Assembly (NCBI GenBank): GCA_038117225.1
Contig: JAYOFM010000038.1
Location: 1-29,682 of the forward strand
Direction: 5' to 3'
Source: JAYOFM01 sp038117225
GTDB taxonomy: Bacteria; Pseudomonadota; Alphaproteobacteria; Rhodospirillales; Casp-alpha2
DNA: 29,682 nucleotides
Shown here piece after piece: positions 7,415 to 14,402 of the stretch. The notes under the pieces were generated by a model. That model saw nothing but the letters and a program-made list of their open reading frames with translations, did not search any database and was not told the origin of the DNA. Each line of letters starts with the position of its first letter. The stretch's first letter is position 1. Both the position numbers and the translations under genes were made by a program.

Positions 7415-7948
7415 ATGTCGCGTATCGGCAAGAACCCAGTGGAAGTGCCAGATGGTGTCGAAGTACAAATCGACGGCCAAAACGTGCGCGCCAAGGGTAA
7501 ACTCGGTGAGCTTTCGGCGACCCTGACAGACGACGTCGAGGTCGGGCGCGAAGACAACGTCATTTGGATCAAACCGCGTAACGAGAGCCTCAAGGCACGC
7601 AAGCTCTGGGGCACGTCGCGAAGCGTCGTCAGTAATCTGGTCGTCGGTGTATCGGATGGTTTTACCAAGAATCTAGAAATCACCGGCGTCGGTTATCGCG
7701 CGCAGGTCCAGGGCTCGGATTTGATCCTGCAGTTGGGATATAGCCACGAAGTGCGCTACCCCATCCCGCGGGAGCTCAAGATCGAATGTCCGGAGCAGAC
7801 GAAGATCAGTATTTCTGGCGCGGACAAGCAGAAAGTCGGCCAAGCGGCGGCGGTGATCCGCGCGTATCGGCCGCCCGAACCCTACAAGGGTAAGGGCATC
7901 CGCTACGAGGACGAGTACATCGTCCGCAAGGAAGGGAAGAAAAAGTAA
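7415..7948 (+). CDS. rplF: 50S ribosomal protein L6
   Basis: The 177-residue L6 sits near the GTPase-associated centre. It begins MSRIGKNPVEVPDGVEV and has GTSRSVVSNLVVGVSDGF, LEITGVGYRAQVQG and the C-terminal YRPPEPYKGKGIRYEDEYIVRKEGKKK cores of the family. It follows rpsH after 40 bp with a TAAGGAAAC ribosome-binding site and lies 3 bases before rplR. Confidence 0.97.
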   Translation: MSRIGKNPVEVPDGVEVQIDGQNVRAKGKLGELSATLTDDVEVGREDNVIWIKPRNESLKARKLWGTSRSVVSNLVVGVSDGFTKNLEITGVGYRAQVQGSDLILQLGYSHEVRYPIPRELKIECPEQTKISISGADKQKVGQAAAVIRAYRPPEPYKGKGIRYEDEYIVRKEGKKK

Positions 7949-7951
7949 GTC

Positions 7952-8317
7952 ATGGCCAACGCGAAAAAACTCTATGATCGGCGGCGCTCCCGCAATCGGG
8001 CGAAGCTGCGTAAGGCGGGAAATGGTGATCGGCCCCGGCTATCGGTGTTCCGCTCAGGCCGCCACATTTATGCCCAGGTTATCGACGATCGTTCCGGCAG
8101 CACCCTGGCGGCCGCGTCATCGTTGGAAAAGGCCATGCGGGACAGTTTGAAGACCGGCGCCGACAAGGATGCCGCGATCGCTGTCGGCAAGCTGGTCGCC
8201 GAGCGTGCAAAGGCGAATGGCGTTTCCGAGGTCGTGTTCGATCGCGGCGGTTTCAAGTACCACGGCCGGGTTCAAGCCCTGGCCGACGCCGCCCGTGAGG
8301 GCGGTTTAAGCTTCTAG
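7952..8317 (+). CDS. rplR: 50S ribosomal protein L18
   Basis: L18 (121 residues) joins L5 in 5S rRNA binding. The N-terminal basic region (KKLYDRRRSRNRAKLRK), RPRLSVFRSGRHIYAQVIDD, and FDRGGFKYHGRVQALADAAREGGL are diagnostic. The start is only three bases after the rplF stop. Its TAG stop and a GAGAGGGACGAG ribosome-binding region lead into rpsE. Confidence 0.97.
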   Translation: MANAKKLYDRRRSRNRAKLRKAGNGDRPRLSVFRSGRHIYAQVIDDRSGSTLAAASSLEKAMRDSLKTGADKDAAIAVGKLVAERAKANGVSEVVFDRGGFKYHGRVQALADAAREGGLSF

Positions 8318-8330
8318 GAGAGGGACGAGC

Positions 8331-8918
8331 ATGGCAGTCAACCCCAATGCGCAAGGCGGGCGTCGCGACCGAGGCCGCAGCCGGGACCGTGAGCGGGACC
8401 GCGAAGAAGGGGACGAGCTTGTCGACAAGCTGGTCCACATCAATCGTGTCGCCAAGGTGGTCAAGGGCGGTCGTCGCTTTTCCTTTGGTGCCCTGGTTGT
8501 CGTCGGTGACGGTCGTGGCCGCGTCGGTTTCGGTACTGGCAAGGCGCGTGAAGTGCCGGAAGCCATCCGCAAGGCGACCGATCGTGCCAAAAAGGCGTTG
8601 ATCCGGGTACCATTGCGCGAGGGACGTACCCTGCATCACGACATCATCGGCCGCTTCGGTGCCGGGCACGTGGTGTTGCGCTCGGCGCCTCCGGGAACCG
8701 GAATTATTGCCGGCGGCCCGATCCGTGCCGTGTTCGAGACCATGGGTGTGCAGGATGTTGTCGCCAAGTCCATCGGGACCTCTAATCCGCACAATATGGT
8801 CAAAGCGACGTTCGAGGCCTTGAAGCTATGCTATTCGCCGCGTGACGTGGCGCAGCGGCGCGGCAAAAAGGTGGCCGATATCGTTTCGCGACGGGGCGAA
8901 GCGCTCGAGCCCGCGTGA
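8331..8918 (+). CDS. rpsE: 30S ribosomal protein S5, with charged N-terminal extension
   Basis: S5 (195 residues) contributes to decoding accuracy and mRNA unwinding. The core begins at about residue 29 with LVDKLVHINRVAKVVKGGRR and continues with FGTGKAREVPEAIRKA and PPGTGIIAGGP. The first 28 or so residues are Arg/Asp/Glu-rich (RDRGRSRDRERDREEGD), an extension seen in many alphaproteobacterial S5 proteins and absent from E. coli. The C-terminus is typical: VRRGKKVADI-like KVADIVSRRGE. Confidence 0.97.
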   Translation: MAVNPNAQGGRRDRGRSRDRERDREEGDELVDKLVHINRVAKVVKGGRRFSFGALVVVGDGRGRVGFGTGKAREVPEAIRKATDRAKKALIRVPLREGRTLHHDIIGRFGAGHVVLRSAPPGTGIIAGGPIRAVFETMGVQDVVAKSIGTSNPHNMVKATFEALKLCYSPRDVAQRRGKKVADIVSRRGEALEPA

Positions 8919-8950
8919 GCGTTCTTTAGGGATTCAAAGGGAATTTTGTC

Positions 8951-9145
8951 ATGGCTGATGCCAAGAATACGGTTCGCGTTACCCAGATCAAGAGTCCGAT
9001 TGGGCGGCCGAACGACCAGCGTGAAACGCTGAAGGGGCTGGGCCTGAACAAGATGCACCGGACCCGCGAGCTTGAGGACACACCCTCCGTGCGTGGCATG
9101 ATCGACAAGGTCAGTCACCTCGTCCGGGTCGAGGACGGCGCCTGA
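8951..9145 (+). CDS. rpmD: 50S ribosomal protein L30
   Basis: A 64-residue protein with the L30 pattern VRVTQIKSPIGRPNDQRETLKGLGLNKMHRTREL (cores VTQIKSPIGR and LGLNKMHRT) followed by TPSVRGMIDKVSHLV. It matches the family length and position between rpsE and rplO. The start is ATG 8951 after AAAGGGA. Confidence 0.95.
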   Translation: MADAKNTVRVTQIKSPIGRPNDQRETLKGLGLNKMHRTRELEDTPSVRGMIDKVSHLVRVEDGA

Positions 9146-9187
9146 ACCGGGCGTCGGCATTAACGATACCAACCAGGATTCGACGTC

Positions 9188-9793
9188 ATGAAACTGCATG
9201 AACTTCACGATAACGACGGCGCGCGCAAGGACCGCAAACGGGTCGGCCGCGGAATCGGCTCCGGTCTGGGCAAGACATCGGGCAANNNNNNNNNNGGGCA
9301 GAAGGGCCAGAAGTCGCGCAGCGGCGTCTCATTGCTCGGCTTTGAAGGCGGCCAGATGCCGCTTTACCGTCGGATGCCGAAGCGCGGTTTCAAAAACCCG
9401 TTCTCCAAGGATTTCGCGGAAATCAATCTCGGTCAATTGCAGAGCGCCATCGAGAAGGGCTCTATCGATGCCAGTCAGCCGGTATCGGGCGATAGCCTGC
9501 TCGCCGCCGGTTTGGTGCGGAGAAGCCGCGACGGCGTGAAGTTGCTCGGCAAGGGCGCCCTGACCTCGAAGCTGACTATCAGCGTCGCGGCGGCCTCGAA
9601 GGCGGCGATTGCCGCCGTTGAAGCCGGCGGCGGGAGTGTCGCCGTGGCGGAAGCGAAGGTTAAGCCCGAGGGCAAGGGCAAGCGTCGCCACCGCATCCAG
9701 GCGGAGCGCGCCATCATTCTCGCCAAGGCGCGTGAGCGCGACGACGGTGGCGACGAAGCGGGTGAGAGCGCCTCCAAGGACAGTGAGGAATAG
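9188..9793 (+). CDS. rplO: 50S ribosomal protein L15, extended C-terminus and internal 10-N gap
   Basis: L15 organises 23S rRNA late in assembly. It starts MKLHELHDNDGARK and has RVGRGIGSGLGKTSG, GQKGQKSRSGVSLLGFEGGQMPLYRRMPKRGF cores. The 10-N gap at 9286-9295 lies between KTSG and GQKGQK, where the family has a single Arg or Lys, so about three residues are spurious. After the usual L15 end there is an extra region: a basic stretch (GKGKRRHRIQ) and a final acidic tail (RDDGGDEAGESASKDSEE) of about 40 residues beyond the E. coli protein. Confidence 0.95.
   Translation: MKLHELHDNDGARKDRKRVGRGIGSGLGKTSGXXXXGQKGQKSRSGVSLLGFEGGQMPLYRRMPKRGFKNPFSKDFAEINLGQLQSAIEKGSIDASQPVSGDSLLAAGLVRRSRDGVKLLGKGALTSKLTISVAAASKAAIAAVEAGGGSVAVAEAKVKPEGKGKRRHRIQAERAIILAKARERDDGGDEAGESASKDSEE
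9286..9295. other. Assembly gap (10 N) inside rplO
   Basis: Ten N lie between ...TCGGGCAA and GGGCAGAAG. The codon beginning AA can only be Lys or Asn, and Lys is the family residue here. If a single G is missing, TCG GGC AAG GGG CAG AAG reads S-G-K-G-Q-K as expected. The real gap is therefore probably one base, not ten. Confidence 0.75.
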
Positions 9794-9805
9794 GAACGCC
9801 TCACT

Positions 9806-11149
9806 ATGGCCTCCGCCGCTGAACAACTTGCCGCCAATCTGAATTTCGGTGCCTTCGCCAAGGCAACGGAGCTGAAGAACCGTATCTGGTTTACTCTCGG
9901 CGCGCTGATCGTTTACCGCCTCGGAACATTTATTCCACTGCCGGGTATCGACCCGGCCGTGCTGCAGGATATTTTTCGCCAGAATTCCGGCGGTATTCTC
10001 GGCATGTTCGACATGTTCGCGGGTGGCGCGCTTAGCCGCATGACAATCTTCGCGCTCAATATCATGCCGTACATTTCAGCCTCTATCATCATGCAGTTGA
10101 TGACCGCTGTATCGCCGCAGATCGAAGCGATGAAAAAAGAGGGCGAAAGCGGGCGCAAGAAGATCAACCAGTACACCCGCTATCTGACGGTCGTTATATG
10201 TATTTTCCAGGCCTACGGCATTTCAATTGGACTGGAAGGCATGAATTCAAGCCAAGGGGCTGCCGTGGCCAACCCTGGCCTGTTTTTCCGCTTCACGATC
10301 GTCGTGACGCTGGTCGGTGGGACCATCTTTCTGATGTGGCTGGGTGAACAGATTACAGCGCGTGGCGTCGGCAACGGCATCTCGCTGATTATCTTTGCGG
10401 GGATCATCGCCGGCCTGCCCAGTGCCATGGCCGGGACACTCGATCTCGGCCGCACCGGCGGTCTGTCGACCGGGTTCATCATCTTCCTGCTGATCATGTC
10501 GGTCGGCGTGATCTATTTCATCGTCTTCGTCGAGCGCGCGCAGCGGCGGCTCATCATCCAGTATCCGAAGCGCCAGCGCGGCAATAAGATGAGCGGCGGC
10601 GAGAGTTCGCATCTGCCGTTAAAATTGAATACGGCCGGCGTCATTCCGCCGATTTTCGCCAGTTCCCTGCTTTTGTTGCCGATCACGGTGATCCAGTTCA
10701 CGGCCGGAACCGGGCCGGAGTGGCTGACCACGATGGCGGCTTATCTCGGACGCGGACAGCCAGTATATTTGCTCATCTACATCTCGATGATCGTATTTTT
10801 TGCGTTTTTCTATACGGCGGTCGTGTTTAATCCAGTCGAAACTGCGGATAATCTGAAGAAGTATGGCGGTTTCATTCCTGGTATCCGACCCGGCAAGAAC
10901 ACCGCCGATTATCTGGATTGGGTCCTCACTCGCCTGACCGTTGTCGGCGCCATGTATCTCGCGGCTGTCTGCATCCTTCCGGAAATCCTCATTTCCCGAT
11001 ACTCCGTTCCCTTCTACTTTGGCGGTACCAGTCTTCTAATTGTCGTCACCGTTACCCTCGATACGGTCGCCCAGGTGCAATCTCATCTGTTGGCCCACCA
11101 ATATGAAGGCCTGATCAAGAAGTCCAAGTTGAAGGGTCGGCGTGGATGA
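9806..11149 (+). CDS. secY: Protein translocase subunit SecY
   Basis: SecY forms the ten-helix protein-conducting channel of the inner membrane with SecE and SecG. The 447-residue product shows the plug-region start (RLGTFIPLPGID), SRMTIFALNIMPYISASIIMQL cores, the cytosolic RRLIIQYPKRQRG, and FNPVETADNLKKYGGFIPGIRPG. Multiple hydrophobic segments are spread along its length. It begins 12 bp after rplO in the spc operon, and its stop overlaps the adk ATG by four bases (ATGA). Confidence 0.98.
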   Translation: MASAAEQLAANLNFGAFAKATELKNRIWFTLGALIVYRLGTFIPLPGIDPAVLQDIFRQNSGGILGMFDMFAGGALSRMTIFALNIMPYISASIIMQLMTAVSPQIEAMKKEGESGRKKINQYTRYLTVVICIFQAYGISIGLEGMNSSQGAAVANPGLFFRFTIVVTLVGGTIFLMWLGEQITARGVGNGISLIIFAGIIAGLPSAMAGTLDLGRTGGLSTGFIIFLLIMSVGVIYFIVFVERAQRRLIIQYPKRQRGNKMSGGESSHLPLKLNTAGVIPPIFASSLLLLPITVIQFTAGTGPEWLTTMAAYLGRGQPVYLLIYISMIVFFAFFYTAVVFNPVETADNLKKYGGFIPGIRPGKNTADYLDWVLTRLTVVGAMYLAAVCILPEILISRYSVPFYFGGTSLLIVVTVTLDTVAQVQSHLLAHQYEGLIKKSKLKGRRG

Positions 11150-11712
11150 TCTTGATTCTTCTAGGCCCGCCCGGTGCCGGCAAGGGGACACAGGCGGAAC
11201 GTCTTGTTTCCCGGTACCGTATCGTCCAGTTGTCGACGGGTGAAATGCTGCGCGAGGCCACCGCCGCCGGAACCGATCTTGGTAAACAGGCGAAAGAGAT
11301 CATGGATCGTGGCGACCTGGTCTCTGATGATGTGGTCGTCGGTATCATTGCCGACAGAATTGCCGAACCGGATTGTGCCAACGGGTTCATCCTTGATGGA
11401 TTTCCGCGCACGGTCGCGCAGGCCGAGGCCCTCGACGCCATGCTGGCCGAAAAGGCGTTGGGCCATAATTGCGTCATCAGCCTCGAGGTTGATGACGATG
11501 CGTTGTTAAAGAGAATCGAAACCCGTGCCGCGGAGACCGGTGGCGCACGCAGCGACGACAACGCTGAAACGCTGAAAAAGCGTCTTGGCGTTTATCATGA
11601 GCAGACCGCCCCAATCATCCCCCACTATAGGGATTCGGGGATGCTGAAGGCGGTCGACGGAATGTGTGATATCGATGAAGTCAGTGAGCAACTCTATGCC
11701 ATTCTTGATTGA
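11146..11712 (+). CDS. adk: Adenylate kinase, short-LID form
   Basis: Adk interconverts ATP, AMP and ADP in the cytoplasm. The P-loop GPPGAGKGT spans residues 7-15, STGEML is at 30-35 and the AMP-binding DGFPRT is at 84-89. The catalytic arginines are visible at about 36, 88, 123 and 146. At 188 residues it is the short type: the LID between Arg123 and the DDN at 137-139 is only a short loop, without the roughly 27-residue insert or a zinc CXXC set. Placement after secY is the alphaproteobacterial arrangement. Confidence 0.97.
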   Translation: MILILLGPPGAGKGTQAERLVSRYRIVQLSTGEMLREATAAGTDLGKQAKEIMDRGDLVSDDVVVGIIADRIAEPDCANGFILDGFPRTVAQAEALDAMLAEKALGHNCVISLEVDDDALLKRIETRAAETGGARSDDNAETLKKRLGVYHEQTAPIIPHYRDSGMLKAVDGMCDIDEVSEQLYAILD

Positions 11713-11738
11713 TTCCCCGCATATATACTTGGTGGGTT

Positions 11739-11755
11739 CCGCGGCCTCGCCGCGG
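11739..11755 (+). other. GC-rich inverted repeat downstream of adk
   Basis: CCGCGGC (11739-11745) and GCCGCGG (11749-11755) form a perfect 7-bp stem with a CTC loop, 27 bases after the adk stop. No T-run follows. It may stabilise the 3' end of the spc transcript or act with Rho. It is not a canonical intrinsic terminator. Confidence 0.4.
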
Positions 11756-11768
11756 CCGACCGGGCGTG

Positions 11769-11796
11769 TTGACAGGCCTGGAATTCCGCATATAAT
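11769..11796 (+). promoter_or_regulatory. Consensus sigma-70 promoter for the rpsM-rpsK-rpoA-rplQ (alpha) operon
   Basis: A perfect -35 TTGACA (11769-11774) and a perfect -10 TATAAT (11791-11796) are separated by 16 bp. The promoter lies 80 bp before the rpsM start codon, in the 163-bp gap after adk, so the alpha operon has its own strong housekeeping promoter in addition to read-through from the spc genes. The match is seen directly; promoter strength is inferred. A 16-bp spacer is one shorter than the 17-bp optimum. Confidence 0.85.
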
Positions 11797-11875
11797 CCGG
11801 CCTCTTTCGATTCCCGGCGGATCCGAAAACCCATTCGTTCGTGACCATTTTGGTCCTGACTGAGGAGAGCGAGCC

Positions 11876-12253
11876 TTGGCGCGCATAGCTGGTGTCAATA
11901 TTCCAACCGGGAAGCGGGTTATCATCGCGCTGACCTATATCCACGGAATCGGTCGAACGTCGGCCGTTAAAATTTGTGAGTCGTGCGGAATTCCGGCGGA
12001 ACGCCGGGTCAACGAGATGACCGATGACGAAGTCGCGCGCGTGCGCGACGCGATCGACAAGGATTATCAAGTCGAAGGCGATCTCAGGCGTGAGCACGCC
12101 ATGAATGTGAAGCGGCTGATGGATCTCGGCTGTTATCGAGGTATCAGACATCGCCGTGGCCTGCCGGTGCGGGGCCAGCGAACTCACACCAATGCGCGGA
12201 CGCGCAAGGGTCCGGCGAAATCCATTGCAGGCAAGAAGAAAGCCGGCCACTAG
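11876..12253 (+). CDS. rpsM: 30S ribosomal protein S13 (TTG start)
   Basis: S13 contacts the P-site tRNA and the 50S subunit. The 125-residue protein begins MARIAGVNIPTGKRVIIALT and carries YIHGIGRTSAVKIC, the helix-rich middle, and HRRGLPVRGQRTHTNARTRKG, all family hallmarks. The start codon is TTG, with GAGGAGAGC five bases upstream; no ATG or GTG fits the conserved N-terminus. The weak start codon may tune output from the strong upstream promoter. Confidence 0.96.
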   Translation: MARIAGVNIPTGKRVIIALTYIHGIGRTSAVKICESCGIPAERRVNEMTDDEVARVRDAIDKDYQVEGDLRREHAMNVKRLMDLGCYRGIRHRRGLPVRGQRTHTNARTRKGPAKSIAGKKKAGH

Positions 12254-12279
12254 GCCCGCTGACCAAGGAGCGATAGATT

Positions 12280-12669
12280 ATGGCCAAGCCAGCCACGCGG
12301 ACGAAACGCCGCGAAAAGAAGAACATCGCGTCCGGGGTTGCGCACGTCAATGCGACCTTCAACAACACGATGATTACAATCACCGATGCCCAGGGAAACA
12401 CCATCGCCTGGTCGTCAGCCGGTGCTCAGGGCTTCAAGGGCTCGCGAAAATCCACGCCGTACGCGGCGCAGGTGGCTGGCGAGGACGCCGGCCGCAAGGC
12501 CATGGAGCACGGCATGAAAACCCTGGAAGTCGAGGTCAAGGGCCCCGGCTCGGGGCGCGAGTCCGCGCTGCGTGCGTTGCAAGCAGCCGGGTTCAACATT
12601 ACTGCGATCCGTGACGTCACCCCCATTCCGCACAACGGGTGTCGGCCGCGAAAACGTCGCCGGGTTTAA
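12280..12669 (+). CDS. rpsK: 30S ribosomal protein S11
   Basis: S11 lies on the platform near the mRNA exit. The 129-residue sequence has GVAHVNATFNNTMITITDAQGN, SSAGAQGFKGSRKSTPYAAQVA cores and the invariant end PHNGCRPRKRRRV. It follows rpsM after 26 bp with a CAAGGAG ribosome-binding site. Unusually for this cluster it is followed by a 166-bp gap before rpoA. Confidence 0.97.
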   Translation: MAKPATRTKRREKKNIASGVAHVNATFNNTMITITDAQGNTIAWSSAGAQGFKGSRKSTPYAAQVAGEDAGRKAMEHGMKTLEVEVKGPGSGRESALRALQAAGFNITAIRDVTPIPHNGCRPRKRRRV

Positions 12670-12835
12670 TCGACGGGCGACGCCGGCCTGATGCCGCTTG
12701 CCGCCACGGCACGGCCGGTTTTGATGATTTAGGTGCCACCATCGGGCACCGATCAGTATTCGGCGGCAGCATTCCGCGTCCCAATACCGGGGCGGCAGGG
12801 GTGTCGGACAAATTTGCGAGCGCGAGGTCACCGAA
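12670..12835 (+). other. 166-bp rpsK-rpoA spacer with a small hairpin
   Basis: This spacer is much longer than those in the S10-spc part. GGTGCC (12732-12737) can pair with GGCACC (12745-12750) around a 7-base loop. I see no convincing promoter boxes, no T-run and no ORF with coding character. It ends in the rpoA ribosome-binding region, with GCGAGG about ten bases before the GTG. Confidence 0.4.
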
Positions 12836-13852
12836 GTGATTCAGAAGAATTGGCACGAACTCATCAAGCCGAATAAGTTGGAAATCACGCCGGGCACGGA
12901 CGAAGCACGGCGCGCCACCATCGTCGCCGAACCGTTGGAGCGTGGCTTCGGCCTGACGCTTGGCAACGCGCTGCGCCGGGTCTTGCTGTCGTCGCTGCAA
13001 GGTGCCGCCGTGACCGCCGTCCAGATTGAGGGCGTGCTGCACGAATTTTCGTCGATTCCCGGGGTGCGCGAGGACGTGACCGATATCGTCCTCAACATCA
13101 AGGGCATCGGGCTCAGCCTGATGGCCGACGGACCGAAGCGGATGACGCTGAAGGCCGACGGTCCGGGCGAAGTGACCGCCGGCATGATCGAGACCGGTCC
13201 CGATATCGAGATCATGAACCCGAAGCTGATTATCTGTCACCTGGACAAAGGCGCCAAACTGTCCATGGAATTGACAGTCGAATCGGGCAAGGGATATGTC
13301 GCCGCATCGGCCCATCGCGCCGAGGATACGCCAATCGGCCTGATTCCCGTCGATGCGGTGTTTTCCCCGGTTCGTAAGGTCGCCTATAAGGTCGAAAACA
13401 CTCGTGTTGGCCAGATTACCGACCATGACAAGCTGGTCATGGATATCACCACCAATGGCGCCGTAACGCCGGAAGATTCCGTGGCGCTGGCGGCACGCAT
13501 TCTGCAAGACCAGTTGCGTCTGTTCGTCAATTTCGAGGAGCCGGAAACAGCATCGTCCGTCGAGCATCGCGATGATCTGCCGTTCAACAAGAACCTGCTG
13601 CGTAAGGTCGACGAACTGGAATTGTCGGTTCGCTCGGCGAATTGCTTGAAGAACGACAACATCATCTACATCGGCGATCTGGTGCAAAAGACGGAAGCGG
13701 ACATGCTGCGGACCCCGAATTTCGGCCGCAAGTCGCTGAACGAGATCAAGGAAGTCCTCAGCCAGATGGGTCTTCATCTTGGCATGGAAATCCCCACATG
13801 GCCGCCCGAAAATATCGAGGACATGGCCAAGAAACTGGAAGACCCGTTCTAA
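12836..13852 (+). CDS. rpoA: DNA-directed RNA polymerase subunit alpha (GTG start)
   Basis: The alpha dimer nucleates RNA polymerase assembly, and its C-terminal domain contacts UP elements and activators. The 338-residue protein begins MIQKNWHELIKPNKLEI. Its N-terminal domain shows EPLERGFGLTLGNALRRVLLSSL at about residues 32-54. The C-terminal domain (about 250-325) contains VRSANCLKND, where Arg266 corresponds to the DNA-contacting Arg265 of E. coli, and LRTPNFGRKSLNEIKE. The end PWPPENIE-like TWPPENIEDMAKK is alphaproteobacterial in style. GTG 12836 is the only start that fits. Confidence 0.98.
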   Translation: MIQKNWHELIKPNKLEITPGTDEARRATIVAEPLERGFGLTLGNALRRVLLSSLQGAAVTAVQIEGVLHEFSSIPGVREDVTDIVLNIKGIGLSLMADGPKRMTLKADGPGEVTAGMIETGPDIEIMNPKLIICHLDKGAKLSMELTVESGKGYVAASAHRAEDTPIGLIPVDAVFSPVRKVAYKVENTRVGQITDHDKLVMDITTNGAVTPEDSVALAARILQDQLRLFVNFEEPETASSVEHRDDLPFNKNLLRKVDELELSVRSANCLKNDNIIYIGDLVQKTEADMLRTPNFGRKSLNEIKEVLSQMGLHLGMEIPTWPPENIEDMAKKLEDPF

Positions 13853-13856
13853 GGAC

Positions 13857-13912
13857 GACGTCGACGTCTGGGAGCAAGCACGAACGACAATAAAGCGCCG
13901 GGAACACCCGGC
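13857..13912 (+). other. Palindrome and small hairpin in the rpoA-rplQ spacer
   Basis: The 124-bp gap between rpoA and rplQ contains a perfect 12-bp palindrome GACGTCGACGTC (13857-13868), four bases after the rpoA stop. It also has a hairpin GCCGGG-AACA-CCCGGC (13897-13912). No T-run follows either element, so neither is a clear terminator. They may be mRNA-stability or processing elements; the function is unknown. Confidence 0.35.
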
Positions 13913-13976
13913 CAACAAACAATCGACCCCGGGTTAAGTGGCACGCGGGGCGTAAAGAAATGAAGGAGCCCAACCG

Positions 13977-14402
13977 ATGCGTCATCGCCATGGTTATCGC
14001 AAACTCAATCGTACCGCGTCTCACCGCAAGGCCATGTTCTCGAACATGACCGTCGCGCTGTTGACCCACGAACAGATCAAGACGACGTTACCCAAGGCCA
14101 AGGAACTACGCCGCTTTACCGACCGTATGATTACGCTCGGCAAACGCGGTGACCTGCATGCGCGCCGTCAGGCCCATGCGTTCTTGCGCGATGACGACGC
14201 GGTCGCCAAGTTGTTCGCCGGGTTGGCCGAGCGCTACAAGGAACGCCCCGGCGGCTATACCCGTGTGCTGAAAGCGGGGTTCCGCTATGGCGATTCGGCG
14301 CCGATGGCGGTTATCGAACTGGTTGACCGGGATCCGGACGCCAAGGGCGCGGCCGATCTGGCCCGTCTCGAAGCCGCGGAGGCGGAGGCGGACGCCGAAT
14401 GA
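13977..14402 (+). CDS. rplQ: 50S ribosomal protein L17
   Basis: L17 lies at the solvent side near the tunnel exit and ends the alpha operon. The core MRHRHGYRKLNRTASHRKAM, NMTVALLTHEQIKTTLPKAKELR and GGYTRVLKAGFRYGDSAPMAVIELVDR is standard. At 141 residues it has a short Ala/Glu-rich tail (EAAEAEADAE) beyond the core. A GAAGGAG ribosome-binding site precedes the ATG. Its TGA overlaps a possible start of the downstream protease gene. Confidence 0.97.
   Translation: MRHRHGYRKLNRTASHRKAMFSNMTVALLTHEQIKTTLPKAKELRRFTDRMITLGKRGDLHARRQAHAFLRDDDAVAKLFAGLAERYKERPGGYTRVLKAGFRYGDSAPMAVIELVDRDPDAKGAADLARLEAAEAEADAE

Noticed and set aside
11739..11755. Intrinsic terminator after adk
   Set aside because: The stem is perfect, but there is no T-run behind it and a promoter follows; it is kept only as an inverted repeat.
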